Origin: Bacteroidota bacterium
GTDB lineage: Bacteria > Bacteroidota > Bacteroidia > Chitinophagales > Chitinophagaceae
Length of the DNA: 64,000 nucleotides
NCBI GenBank assembly: GCA_024640255.1
Contig: JAHEFI010000047.1
Coordinates: forward strand, 80,689 to 144,688
Direction of reading: 5' to 3'
This document shows positions 16,515 through 24,965 of this stretch, piece by piece. Within the stretch, counting starts at the first letter, position 1; every line of letters begins with the position of its first letter. Under the pieces are notes generated by a model, which had not been told where the DNA came from, did no database searches, and saw nothing but the letters and a program-made list of their open reading frames with translations. A program made the position numbers and the translations under genes.

Positions 16515-17228
16515 ATGGGCAAAAAAAAATTTCAAAAACAATTATTAAAATTATTATTAGTTATTTCAGTATTTATCATCATTTCTAATGATTTTGTCTT
16601 AGAAGATATTACCGAAATTGTTTCATTTGGACATGAACTAGGTAATGTCCTTTCAAACTTGAGTATGGCATTTATTTCAAGTTATATTTTTTATTATGTT
16701 GTTGTTGTGTTGAAAGAAAGAAAAGATAAATTAAATATTAATATTTCAGTTCATGAATTGACAAATCAATTAGTTGGGAGAGCATATAGCGTTTTTTACA
16801 AATTAGTTGAGGGTGCAGGCATTGAAAATTTTAATTTTGACATCCAGAATATTACTTTAAGTGATTATATTATTTTATGTCAAAAAGTTAATCCTAATCA
16901 GATTTCAACTAATAATTTACTTGGGACACCAGGAAATTTTATAGAAGCTACCTATGGACAATTGATTTATAATAATTCTGTTGCAAATGTTATGATGTTA
17001 TCTGAAAAGATTTTTGTTTATATGCCTTATTTAGATACTGAATTTGTCCATCATATAAACAGACTTCTTAGTTCAACATTTTTCATTATTGCCCCATCGC
17101 TTAATGTAAAGACAAGAAATACTGATTTTACTGCTTATGCCAACCCAATGTTTGAATTTTTAGAATTAGTAAGAGATCTAGATAAGTATAATAGTACAAT
17201 TATTAAAAAATCAATAAATCCGTATTAA
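16515..17228 (+). CDS. two-TM membrane protein of unknown function
   Basis: 237 residues, not recognised. It has a basic N-terminus (MGKKKFQKQ), a first membrane span about 11-27 and a second about 50-68 (LSMAFISSYIFYYVVVVL). The remaining 165 residues are probably cytoplasmic, with no recognisable motif. It follows hsdR by 90 bp on the same strand and could be co-transcribed. A role as a membrane effector or as cargo of the defence island is possible but unsupported. Confidence 0.6.
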   Translation: MGKKKFQKQLLKLLLVISVFIIISNDFVLEDITEIVSFGHELGNVLSNLSMAFISSYIFYYVVVVLKERKDKLNINISVHELTNQLVGRAYSVFYKLVEGAGIENFNFDIQNITLSDYIILCQKVNPNQISTNNLLGTPGNFIEATYGQLIYNNSVANVMMLSEKIFVYMPYLDTEFVHHINRLLSSTFFIIAPSLNVKTRNTDFTAYANPMFEFLELVRDLDKYNSTIIKKSINPY

Positions 17229-17248
17229 AAAATTAATTACTCAAATTA

Positions 17249-17614
17249 TTAATTCAAATTCACTATATAGTCGTAGTAATTTAAAATATAGTTTTCTGCC
17301 AAGTTTATGTCTTTTGTATTAAATTTAGTTTTATACCCAACTTTCACATCTTCGTTATAAAATGAATGTTGTTTAATTACTTGTTCAGCAATCATTTCTC
17401 TGTCATATATCTTTCCATTTTCCATATCTAAGATGTCAAAATAATGTCTTTTGAGTGTTGTCTTTAATTCAACTCCATTAGAGATGTATTTAACAGGTTT
17501 CTTTTCAGTAATGGAATTGATGATTTGGTCAACTTCGGATACGACTGGTTCTTTATAGTCTTCAACTAGAAATTTTAAAATGAAACAAACAAAAAGAAAT
17601 ATAATATAGGTCAC
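17249..17614 (-). CDS. membrane-anchored hypothetical protein
   Basis: 121 residues, not recognised. An N-terminal hydrophobic segment (TYIIFLFVCFILKFLV) would act as a membrane anchor or uncleaved signal. The rest is a small polar domain with KKPVKYISNG and several tyrosines. It is convergent with the preceding membrane protein, with 20 bp between the stops, so it is transcribed separately. There are no clear homologues from memory. Confidence 0.5.
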   Translation of the reverse strand: MTYIIFLFVCFILKFLVEDYKEPVVSEVDQIINSITEKKPVKYISNGVELKTTLKRHYFDILDMENGKIYDREMIAEQVIKQHSFYNEDVKVGYKTKFNTKDINLAENYILNYYDYIVNLN

Positions 17615-17705
17615 TGTTAGATTTTAATTAAAATTAAAGAAGTTTATTGATTTAATCCTTGTAATTTTCTTCAAATTTATATCTTACTTTTTAAATAATT
17701 TTAAG

Positions 17706-18887
17706 ATGAAAACTATTACTCGAAGAGAACTTTATGATCTAGTTTGGTCAAAGTCAATCACTAAAATCTCCAAGGAGATAAATATTAAGGAAAGCGTGAT
17801 TAGAGGTATTTGTCAGTCGTACAAAATACCTCTTCCAATTAATGGTTATTGGTCAAAGATCCAATTTGGAAAAGAGGTTGAAGTTTTTCCCTTTATAGAT
17901 GATTTTGAAGGATCAGATATTATTGAATTATTTCATTTCATTCCAACCCCTTATGAGGAAAAAAAGAAAGAAGATGTTATTTTGATTGAAGACTTTGTTA
18001 AAGAAACATTACCAAGTTACCCCACTAAATTGGAAAATCCTTTGGAAGTTATTATAGAAACTCAAAAGTATTTAACAAGAAAAGATAATTATAATTACTA
18101 CCAATCAAGAAAAGACAATACACCATTTATTAATGTACAGGTATCAACAAAGGAATTAATAGACAGATCATTATTATTTTTAGATACACTTCTCAAACAA
18201 TTTATTGCAAGAGGCCATGAGGTATTATCTGAAAATTGGGGTACAAAAGTCATTATTCAGAAACATAGTTTACCAATTAGAATGAGAGAAAGTTACAATA
18301 GGGTGAAGAAAACGAATCCTAAATGGTATGATTCTGAAGATAAAGTAGCTAATGGAGTTTTGTGCTTTCAGATTGACGAAAGTTATAGAAGAATTGAATG
18401 GAGAGATAGTGATTCAGTTAAATTAGAAGATAAAATTCCTAGTATCATAGCCAAATTTGAAGAAATATGTTATCAGAGGTACGAAGATGATTTACAAAAA
18501 ATTAGAGAGGATATTAGAAAGCATGAAATTTATAAACTTATCCAAGCAAGAAAACAAGTCGTACAAATACATTTAGAAAAATTCAATAAGCTATTAAGAG
18601 AAAGTAAAAGATATAGAAAAATACAAGATATGAGAACATATGTTGATTCTCTCAAAAAGATTGAGAGTGACAAACCTGAGTTGAAAGAGTGGATTGAATG
18701 GTCGACTTCAGCTATTGATTGGTATGACCCTTTGATAAAGTTGGATCACCCATATTTGAAAGATGTTGACAGAGAAACTTTAACAGTCAAAACATTAGAT
18801 ATAGATGTTGAGAATTGGTATGATAATTACAATACTCATGAATACGAGTATGATGACAAGGAAGAGTATTGGCATGATGATTACTAA
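17706..18887 (+). CDS. HTH-containing hypothetical protein
   Basis: 393 residues. The first 60 residues (ITRRELYDLVWSKSITKISKEINI, then VIRGICQSYKIPLP and NGYWSK) read as a helix-turn-helix plus a short conserved turn. The same N-terminus occurs in uncharacterised proteins of mobile regions in many bacteria. The central part contains a long charged helix (about 250-310), probably a coiled coil, and the C-terminus is acidic with several tyrosines. No enzymatic motif is seen. It lies in the accessory stretch between the restriction locus and the Fic protein. Confidence 0.6.
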   Translation: MKTITRRELYDLVWSKSITKISKEINIKESVIRGICQSYKIPLPINGYWSKIQFGKEVEVFPFIDDFEGSDIIELFHFIPTPYEEKKKEDVILIEDFVKETLPSYPTKLENPLEVIIETQKYLTRKDNYNYYQSRKDNTPFINVQVSTKELIDRSLLFLDTLLKQFIARGHEVLSENWGTKVIIQKHSLPIRMRESYNRVKKTNPKWYDSEDKVANGVLCFQIDESYRRIEWRDSDSVKLEDKIPSIIAKFEEICYQRYEDDLQKIREDIRKHEIYKLIQARKQVVQIHLEKFNKLLRESKRYRKIQDMRTYVDSLKKIESDKPELKEWIEWSTSAIDWYDPLIKLDHPYLKDVDRETLTVKTLDIDVENWYDNYNTHEYEYDDKEEYWHDDY

Positions 18888-18987
18888 TATAAAACATTGA
18901 TAATCAATATTTTTAATATTTTATCAATCAAATAAATCTATTTTATCAATCAATTTTGACTTTTTTTGATCGATAAAGCATAATTTT

Positions 18988-20055
18988 ATGATCGATAAAA
19001 TAACTATGCCAAAGAAAACTGACAATAGAAGGGATGATATAATCCAATTTATAAGGAATAATCCAAAATGCTCTTCTAAAGAAATACATGATGGATTAGG
19101 ACTTAATATGAGTGTTATTACATTGCGTAGAGTATTGCAAGAATTAAGTACAACTGGTTTAATTAATGCACTGGGAGCATTAAAAAGTAGAAGATATGAA
19201 ATAAGTAGTGCTTATAATATCATAAGACCAATTGATATTGAAAAATATTTTGAAAAGGAGATTGATGATAGAATTATTCAAGATAGATTTAATCATGATT
19301 TGATTACTCAAACACTAAGTAACATTTCAATTTATACAGATTCCGAAATTGATAATTTAAACAAATTACAAGAAAAGTTTAAGTCAAATTCATCTAAATT
19401 AAGTGCAACTGAATATAAAAATGAATTAGAGCGTTTAGCAATAGATTTAAGCTGGAAGTCTTCTCAAATTGAAGGTAATACCTATTCTTTATTGGAAACA
19501 GAAAGACTATTAAAGGATAAAGAAACTGCAGCTGGTAAGACTAAAGATGAAGCAACGATGTTGTTAAACCACAAAGATGCATTAGATTTTATTATTGGTC
19601 ATCCAGATTATATTAATCCATTAACTGTTTCAAGTATAGAAGATATACATAGTATATTGGTTAAGGATTTAGATATTTCAAGAAATGTTAGAAAGGGTAG
19701 GGTAGGTATATCTGGTACAAATTACAAGCCACTTGATAATGAATTTCAAATCAAAGAGGCACTTAAGTCAATGTGTGATATTGTAAATTCAAAAGAAAAT
19801 GTATTTGAAGAAGCGTTATTAGCACTTGTACTAATATCCTATATACAACCATTTTCCGATGGTAATAAAAGGACTGCAAGGATTATTAGTAATGCAATTT
19901 TGATGAATAATCACTACTGTCCAATTTCATTTAGAACTATAGATTCCATCGAGTATAAGAAGGCCATGTTGATATTCTATGAACAAACCAACATCAATCC
20001 TTTTAAAAACATCTTTATTGGACAATTCGAATTTGCTGTGAATACTTACTTTTAA
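18988..20055 (+). CDS. Fic-family protein with degenerate active site
   Basis: 355 residues. An N-terminal winged helix (about 12-72) is followed by a helical linker and a Fic domain (about 145-330). The class II inhibitory motif is present (SSQIEGN, 158-164). The active-site loop reads QPFSDGNKRTAR (287-298), where HPFxDGNGR is expected. The catalytic His is Gln and the second Gly is Lys. Family knowledge says the His is the base for nucleotide transfer, so AMPylation is doubtful. It may be an inactive regulator, or a Doc-like variant, since Doc has NKR in the loop but keeps the His. No antitoxin gene is adjacent. Confidence 0.85.
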   Translation: MIDKITMPKKTDNRRDDIIQFIRNNPKCSSKEIHDGLGLNMSVITLRRVLQELSTTGLINALGALKSRRYEISSAYNIIRPIDIEKYFEKEIDDRIIQDRFNHDLITQTLSNISIYTDSEIDNLNKLQEKFKSNSSKLSATEYKNELERLAIDLSWKSSQIEGNTYSLLETERLLKDKETAAGKTKDEATMLLNHKDALDFIIGHPDYINPLTVSSIEDIHSILVKDLDISRNVRKGRVGISGTNYKPLDNEFQIKEALKSMCDIVNSKENVFEEALLALVLISYIQPFSDGNKRTARIISNAILMNNHYCPISFRTIDSIEYKKAMLIFYEQTNINPFKNIFIGQFEFAVNTYF

Positions 20056-20484
20056 TTACAATGCACACTTATTACTAAAAGTGAATATTGTTATAGACTA
20101 TATATAAATTGTTAATGTTTATTCAGAATCAAATGAATAGAGAAAATTTTCTTCAAAATCATGTTTATTCGCCATCTCTCTTAATTTCTTATATCCTTTT
20201 CCCAAACACCCTCACATTCAGAGCTGAAATCTCAATAGCGGTCATAATTTTGGGGTCTATGTAATGTGTTTTTTTAGAACACCTCTATCTGCACTATTAG
20301 TTACTAAACCTGTTTCCACACCCAATTCTTTGTTTTGCCAAGAGATATATGTTTTGAGCAATTCGCACAGTTTGATGCGTTTGATTTTTTTCAACTATTG
20401 AAAGACAATTATAATTATTGGGAAAGGAATCAAAATATCTTTCATTAAATCTTAGATATCTTTACCATATATTTTTTGTATTTA
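20056..20484. other. gap with one gene remnant
   Basis: Between the Fic gene and the convergent hybrid regulator I see no intact gene or terminator. The only content is the minus-strand remnant described separately. Confidence 0.5.
20189..20394 (-). pseudogene. remnant coding fragment
   Basis: About 68 codons are open on the minus strand and look protein-like (for example LLKTYISWQNKELGVETGL and MTAIEISALNVRVFGK). There is no ATG at the start and a stop lies two codons upstream. The composition is richer and less AT-biased than chance frames here, which suggests the end of a decayed gene. I cannot name the parent family. Confidence 0.4.
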
Positions 20485-23280
20485 CTAAATTACCTTTTTC
20501 TCTTTAAACTCTTTTGGAGTAATATTAAATTTAGATTTGAATACAGTAGAAAAATAGGCTTGAGAGGAAAACCCAACTTTATAAGCCACTTCTGAGATGG
20601 TAATATTCTCATTTAGTAATAAATACTTTGCCCTTTGTAATCGCACTGATAAAATATATTCATTTATATTATAACCAAGTAACGCCCTTACTTTCCGGTA
20701 TAGTTGAACCCTAGAAACACCGATTTCTCTACAAATATCATCTACAGAAACGTTTTCATTAGACAAGTTTTTCTCAACAATTGATGTAAAGTCATTAATG
20801 AACTTTCTATCTAATTTATTGGGCATATTTGATTTGGATTCACTTGTTAATTCACTAGTGAAATGATTTTTTAATGTAAATCTATTTTTTAAGATAGCAT
20901 TTATTGTTTCTTCTAAGTATTCAAAATTAAAAGGTTTTGTAATGTAAGCATCTGCCTTTGTTTTCATGCCTTCAATCTGATCTTCATTTGCATTTTTTGC
21001 AGTTAGTTGAATAACAGGTATATGTGATGTTTTTACATCATTTTTGATAATTTCAGTTAGTGCAAATCCATTTAATTTAGGCATTATTATATCAGTTATT
21101 ACTAAATCTGGTATATATTCGTAAATCAAATTCAATCCATCCTCTCCATTTTCTGCTGTAATAATTTCGTAATTAACATTTAGTTTATTTTTTAAGAATT
21201 CTCTTAAATCAACGTTATCCTCTATTAAAATAATTGTGTATTCAGCATTTGATATGGAGTTATTATTTTCAATTTCAATTGGAATAAAATCATTTATGTA
21301 CAATCCAGATATCGACTTATCTAATGTATTAGCAGTATTACTGTTTTGTTCATCTAATGGAATTGGTACTTCTTTAATTATTGGCAAAGTAATTATAAAC
21401 TCAGTGCCTAAACCTTTTTTGCTATTTATTTGAATCGTCCCATTAAGTAAATGAATTAATTCCTTTGATAATGATAGTCCAATACCTGTACCTTGAAGCG
21501 TACTGCTATGTCCTTGGTAAAATATATCAAAAGCATGTTGAGCCTCTTCCTCGGTCATGCCAATTCCATTGTCAATTACTCTTATTGTAGCTGTATTGTC
21601 TTTAATGTTATTTTCTACAATGATCGAGATATTTCCATATTCTTCTGTAAATTTAAACGCATTTGAAAGTATATTAAAAAGTACTTTGTCTAGCATTTCT
21701 AAGTCGGTGGAAATATTAAAAGGTTCAGCTTTAAATTTTGTATTGTAAACTATATTCTTCTTTTTTGCAAGATTATTAAAGTTAAAAGCAATTTCAGAAA
21801 TAAAGTGTTGTAAGTCAAAAGTTGAAATTTTTAGATTCATCTTACCTTCTTCAATTTTCCTAAAGTCCATCAATTGATTAATAAGTCTTAATAATCGATT
21901 TGCATTCCTTTCTATTAATTCTAGATTTCCTTTAAGCGTGAAGTGTAATTTTGATGATTTTAGAGTATCTTCTAAAGGAGCCATTATCAATGTTAATGGA
22001 GTTCTTAGTTCGTGAGATATGTTTGTAAAGAAATTGAATTTTGCATCTGAAGCTTCTTTAAGTTTTTCGATTAAAATTTCAAGATTATTTTTTTGCTTTA
22101 TTATCTCATTATTTTGATTCTCAATTTTAATTCTAATTTTTTTATTTTCATTCAAATAAAATAACAATACTCCACCTAAAATAATCATTAACGCTAAAGT
22201 TATTGAGATTGCTAAAATTATATTTGTTTGATTTTTTGTAATTTTTATTTGTTGGTTAATTTTTTCTTGTCGCTTATCTATATCAATTTGTTGAGAATTT
22301 ATCTTTGTGCTTTGTTGAAATAAGGTATTTACATTAGACGAATCAATAACCGTTTCCTTTAGCAGGTTGATCTTAGCGAATGGTTTTTTATTTAAAATGT
22401 CTAAAGCTGTTAGTATCGCTTCTTGCCCGCCTGTAGGGTAGGTTACTGTTGCAGTTAATTGTTTTTTATCAACCATATCCATGCCTAAACCTGGATTTGG
22501 CAAACCGTCCACACCAATGATTTTAAGTTTAGGATTTCCACCAATTTTTTTGTTGATTTCATAAATATGTTTAGCAATAAAATCAGTATGTGCAAATACA
22601 ATGTCAATGTCTTTATGTTTTGATAGTACATTAATTAGTTCCTTTTCGTAATCAACTTGATGATCTTCTAATTCTTTTATTATTTTGATCTCTTTTTCTT
22701 GAGCAATAAAATCTATAAATCCTTTTTCTCTATCTATAAATGGAGAAGCGTTTGAGATTCCCTTTATTACCAAAACATTTCCCTTCTTTTTTAATAAATT
22801 AATGGCATATTTAGCTGCAATTTTTCCAATCTCATAGTTAGATCCGCCAATAAACGAGGTATAATTTTCCGAATTTATCCTTCTATCTATCAGAACTACA
22901 GGAATTCCAGATTGATATACTTTCTCTAAAATTGGAGTTAATGGAATTGAAGCGATTGGGCAAACAATTAATAGATCTACCTTAGCTTTTACTAGCTCTT
23001 CAATTTGAGCAATTTGTTTATTTGCATTTTCACCTGCATCTTTTTTTATGAATTCAATATTATCGTGAAATGAGACTTCTCTTTTCATTTCTGAATTCAT
23101 TGTTTTTCTCCAATCATCATCAGATTGAACTTGTGAGAAGCCAATTTTGAATTTATGTTCTTCATTTTCTGTCCCATTGCATCCTAAACCAGCAATACAT
23201 ATATATAATAAAATAATTATATAAAATAATGAACTAACAAGTTCAGTCCTGCTTTTCAAATTTTTTATGCCTTTATTCAT
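20485..23280 (-). CDS. hybrid two-component regulator with periplasmic sugar-binding domain
   Basis: 931 residues. N-terminal membrane segment (17-33), a periplasmic LacI/RbsB-like sugar-binding domain (about 43-310, ending near GGQEAILTALDIL), a second membrane span (353-376), a DHp domain with ISHELRTPL (His423), HATPase boxes (NILSNAFKF, DNGIGM, GTGIGLSLSKE), a receiver (ILIEDN, phosphoacceptor in ITDIIMPK) and a C-terminal AraC HTH with two helical repeats. This is the hybrid two-component class that controls polysaccharide loci in Bacteroidota. In the well-studied fructan locus the same architecture binds fructose directly. It is divergent from the transporter-SusCD-GH32 operon, so a fructose-type ligand is the best guess. 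Confidence 0.95.
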   Translation of the reverse strand: MNKGIKNLKSRTELVSSLFYIIILLYICIAGLGCNGTENEEHKFKIGFSQVQSDDDWRKTMNSEMKREVSFHDNIEFIKKDAGENANKQIAQIEELVKAKVDLLIVCPIASIPLTPILEKVYQSGIPVVLIDRRINSENYTSFIGGSNYEIGKIAAKYAINLLKKKGNVLVIKGISNASPFIDREKGFIDFIAQEKEIKIIKELEDHQVDYEKELINVLSKHKDIDIVFAHTDFIAKHIYEINKKIGGNPKLKIIGVDGLPNPGLGMDMVDKKQLTATVTYPTGGQEAILTALDILNKKPFAKINLLKETVIDSSNVNTLFQQSTKINSQQIDIDKRQEKINQQIKITKNQTNIILAISITLALMIILGGVLLFYLNENKKIRIKIENQNNEIIKQKNNLEILIEKLKEASDAKFNFFTNISHELRTPLTLIMAPLEDTLKSSKLHFTLKGNLELIERNANRLLRLINQLMDFRKIEEGKMNLKISTFDLQHFISEIAFNFNNLAKKKNIVYNTKFKAEPFNISTDLEMLDKVLFNILSNAFKFTEEYGNISIIVENNIKDNTATIRVIDNGIGMTEEEAQHAFDIFYQGHSSTLQGTGIGLSLSKELIHLLNGTIQINSKKGLGTEFIITLPIIKEVPIPLDEQNSNTANTLDKSISGLYINDFIPIEIENNNSISNAEYTIILIEDNVDLREFLKNKLNVNYEIITAENGEDGLNLIYEYIPDLVITDIIMPKLNGFALTEIIKNDVKTSHIPVIQLTAKNANEDQIEGMKTKADAYITKPFNFEYLEETINAILKNRFTLKNHFTSELTSESKSNMPNKLDRKFINDFTSIVEKNLSNENVSVDDICREIGVSRVQLYRKVRALLGYNINEYILSVRLQRAKYLLLNENITISEVAYKVGFSSQAYFSTVFKSKFNITPKEFKEKKVI

Positions 23281-23334
23281 TTAAGAAAATTATGAATTAA
23301 TCAAATAATTCAATTTATATAATTGTATCAATTC

Positions 23335-23421
23335 ATTCAAAATTGCATCTTTTATGAGTATAACCATTTTTTTTTGTGTTTATTGAATCTTTTTTTATAA
23401 AAGCATGGTACAATTTTGAAT
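23335..23421. promoter_or_regulatory. inverted repeat in the divergent control region of the fructan locus
   Basis: ATTCAAAATTG (23335-23345) and its exact inverse CAATTTTGAAT (23411-23421) lie in the 289-bp region between the hybrid regulator and the transporter gene. They are a candidate binding site for the regulator's AraC domain. I saw no other clear signal in the gap. Confidence 0.45.
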
Positions 23422-23569
23422 AAATTTTATCATTTAGATCGTTCATTAATTGCCTAAACAATTGAATTATAATCTTTTATAATAAAACTCAAATTTAGAA
23501 TATATTGATTCGGATTTAGAGTTCTTTACATTGCCAGCATGATAATTTGGATTCTTAATTACGATTGTT

Positions 23570-24919
23570 ATGGTTAAGTCCAAACTTTTTCATTGGTCTA
23601 TTGTGGCCTCTCTTGCTGGTTTTATATTCGGTTTTGATACCGTAGTAATTTCTGGCGCCAATTTACCTATTAAGAATTTATGGCATACCACTCCTTTGTT
23701 TCATGGTTTTTTCATAATGTCAATGGCATTGTGGGGGACATTATTTGGTGCTCTTATTGGCGGTATGCCAACTGAAAAATACGGTAGAAAAAAAGTATTA
23801 ATTTTTGTTGGCATTTTATTTGCAATTTCTTCTTTAGGATCGGCTTTTGCATTCAATCCTTATAGCTTCTCATTTTTTAGATTTATAGGTGGTGTTGGAA
23901 TAGGTATTTCATCAGTTGTAGCACCAACTTATATTTCAGAAATTTCGACACCTACAACAAGAGGTAAATTAGGGGCTCTTTATCAATTTAATATTGTATT
24001 TGGAATTCTAATAGCATTTTTATCAAATTATTTTTTTCAAGGTGTTGGGGGTATTAACGATTGGAGATGGATGTTAGGCATCTTATTTATCCCATCGCTC
24101 GTATATACTATAATGGTATTTAATATTCCAGAAAGTCCGAGATGGTTAATATTACATTCAAAAAATATTTTACTTGCTTCAACTATTATGGAAGTAATGA
24201 AGGTTGAAAATATTGATAAAGAAATTACGAATATATTAAATAATAGAGATAATACTAAACCAACTATTTTTCAAATTATTAATGATAAAAAATTTAGAAT
24301 AATAATAGGTTTAGCTTTTTTTATAGCTTTTTTTAATCAAATGTCAGGAATTAATTTTATTCTTTATTACGCACCTGAAATTTTATCTAGAGTTGGACTT
24401 GCTGAAAAAGATTCATTACTAAACTCTATATTAATTGGAGGAGTTAATTTACTTTTCACCTTTATTGGATTATACTTTATTGATAGAATAGGTAGAAGAA
24501 AATTAATGATTTTAGGCTCAATAGGTTATATTATTAGTTTAGTAATGATTTCAGGTTGTTTTTTATCACATTCTAATTATTCTATATTAATATTTTTTAT
24601 TTTGACATTTATTGCTTCACATGCCATCGGACAAGGAGCAGTAATTTGGGTTTTTATATCAGAAATATTTCCAAATCAATTTAGGGCAATAGGACAATCA
24701 TTTGGGGCAAGTATTCATTGGGTTTTTGCTGCAATAATTACATTATTTACACCCTATTTTTTAGATGAAAAATTTGGAATATTTAAAGATAATCCATGGC
24801 CAATTTTTGCATTTTTTGCTTTTATGATGTTAATACAATTTATCTGGGTGTTATTTAAAATGCCAGAAACAAAAAACACTTCATTGGAAGATTTAGAGAA
24901 AAAATTATTAGTCAAATAG
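23570..24919 (+). CDS. MFS sugar porter, probably fructose/hexose:H+ symporter
   Basis: 449 residues with about 12 membrane spans. Sugar-porter hallmarks are GxxxGRK in TEKYGRKKV after TM2, PESPRWL at the end of TM6, QMSGINFILYYAP in TM7, DRIGRRKL in the second half and PETKN at the C-terminus. These assign it to the sugar porter family of the major facilitator superfamily. It heads an operon with SusC, SusD and a GH32 enzyme, so it likely imports fructose or short fructans across the inner membrane. It ends 46 bp before susC. Confidence 0.93.
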   Translation: MVKSKLFHWSIVASLAGFIFGFDTVVISGANLPIKNLWHTTPLFHGFFIMSMALWGTLFGALIGGMPTEKYGRKKVLIFVGILFAISSLGSAFAFNPYSFSFFRFIGGVGIGISSVVAPTYISEISTPTTRGKLGALYQFNIVFGILIAFLSNYFFQGVGGINDWRWMLGILFIPSLVYTIMVFNIPESPRWLILHSKNILLASTIMEVMKVENIDKEITNILNNRDNTKPTIFQIINDKKFRIIIGLAFFIAFFNQMSGINFILYYAPEILSRVGLAEKDSLLNSILIGGVNLLFTFIGLYFIDRIGRRKLMILGSIGYIISLVMISGCFLSHSNYSILIFFILTFIASHAIGQGAVIWVFISEIFPNQFRAIGQSFGASIHWVFAAIITLFTPYFLDEKFGIFKDNPWPIFAFFAFMMLIQFIWVLFKMPETKNTSLEDLEKKLLVK

Positions 24920-24965
24920 TATAAAAATTTCGATTGCTCGATTATTTAAAATTAAAAATTAAACT

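Noticed and set aside
18988-20055. Fic-antitoxin pair
   Set aside because: No adjacent small gene on the same strand. The inhibitory motif is within the protein itself.
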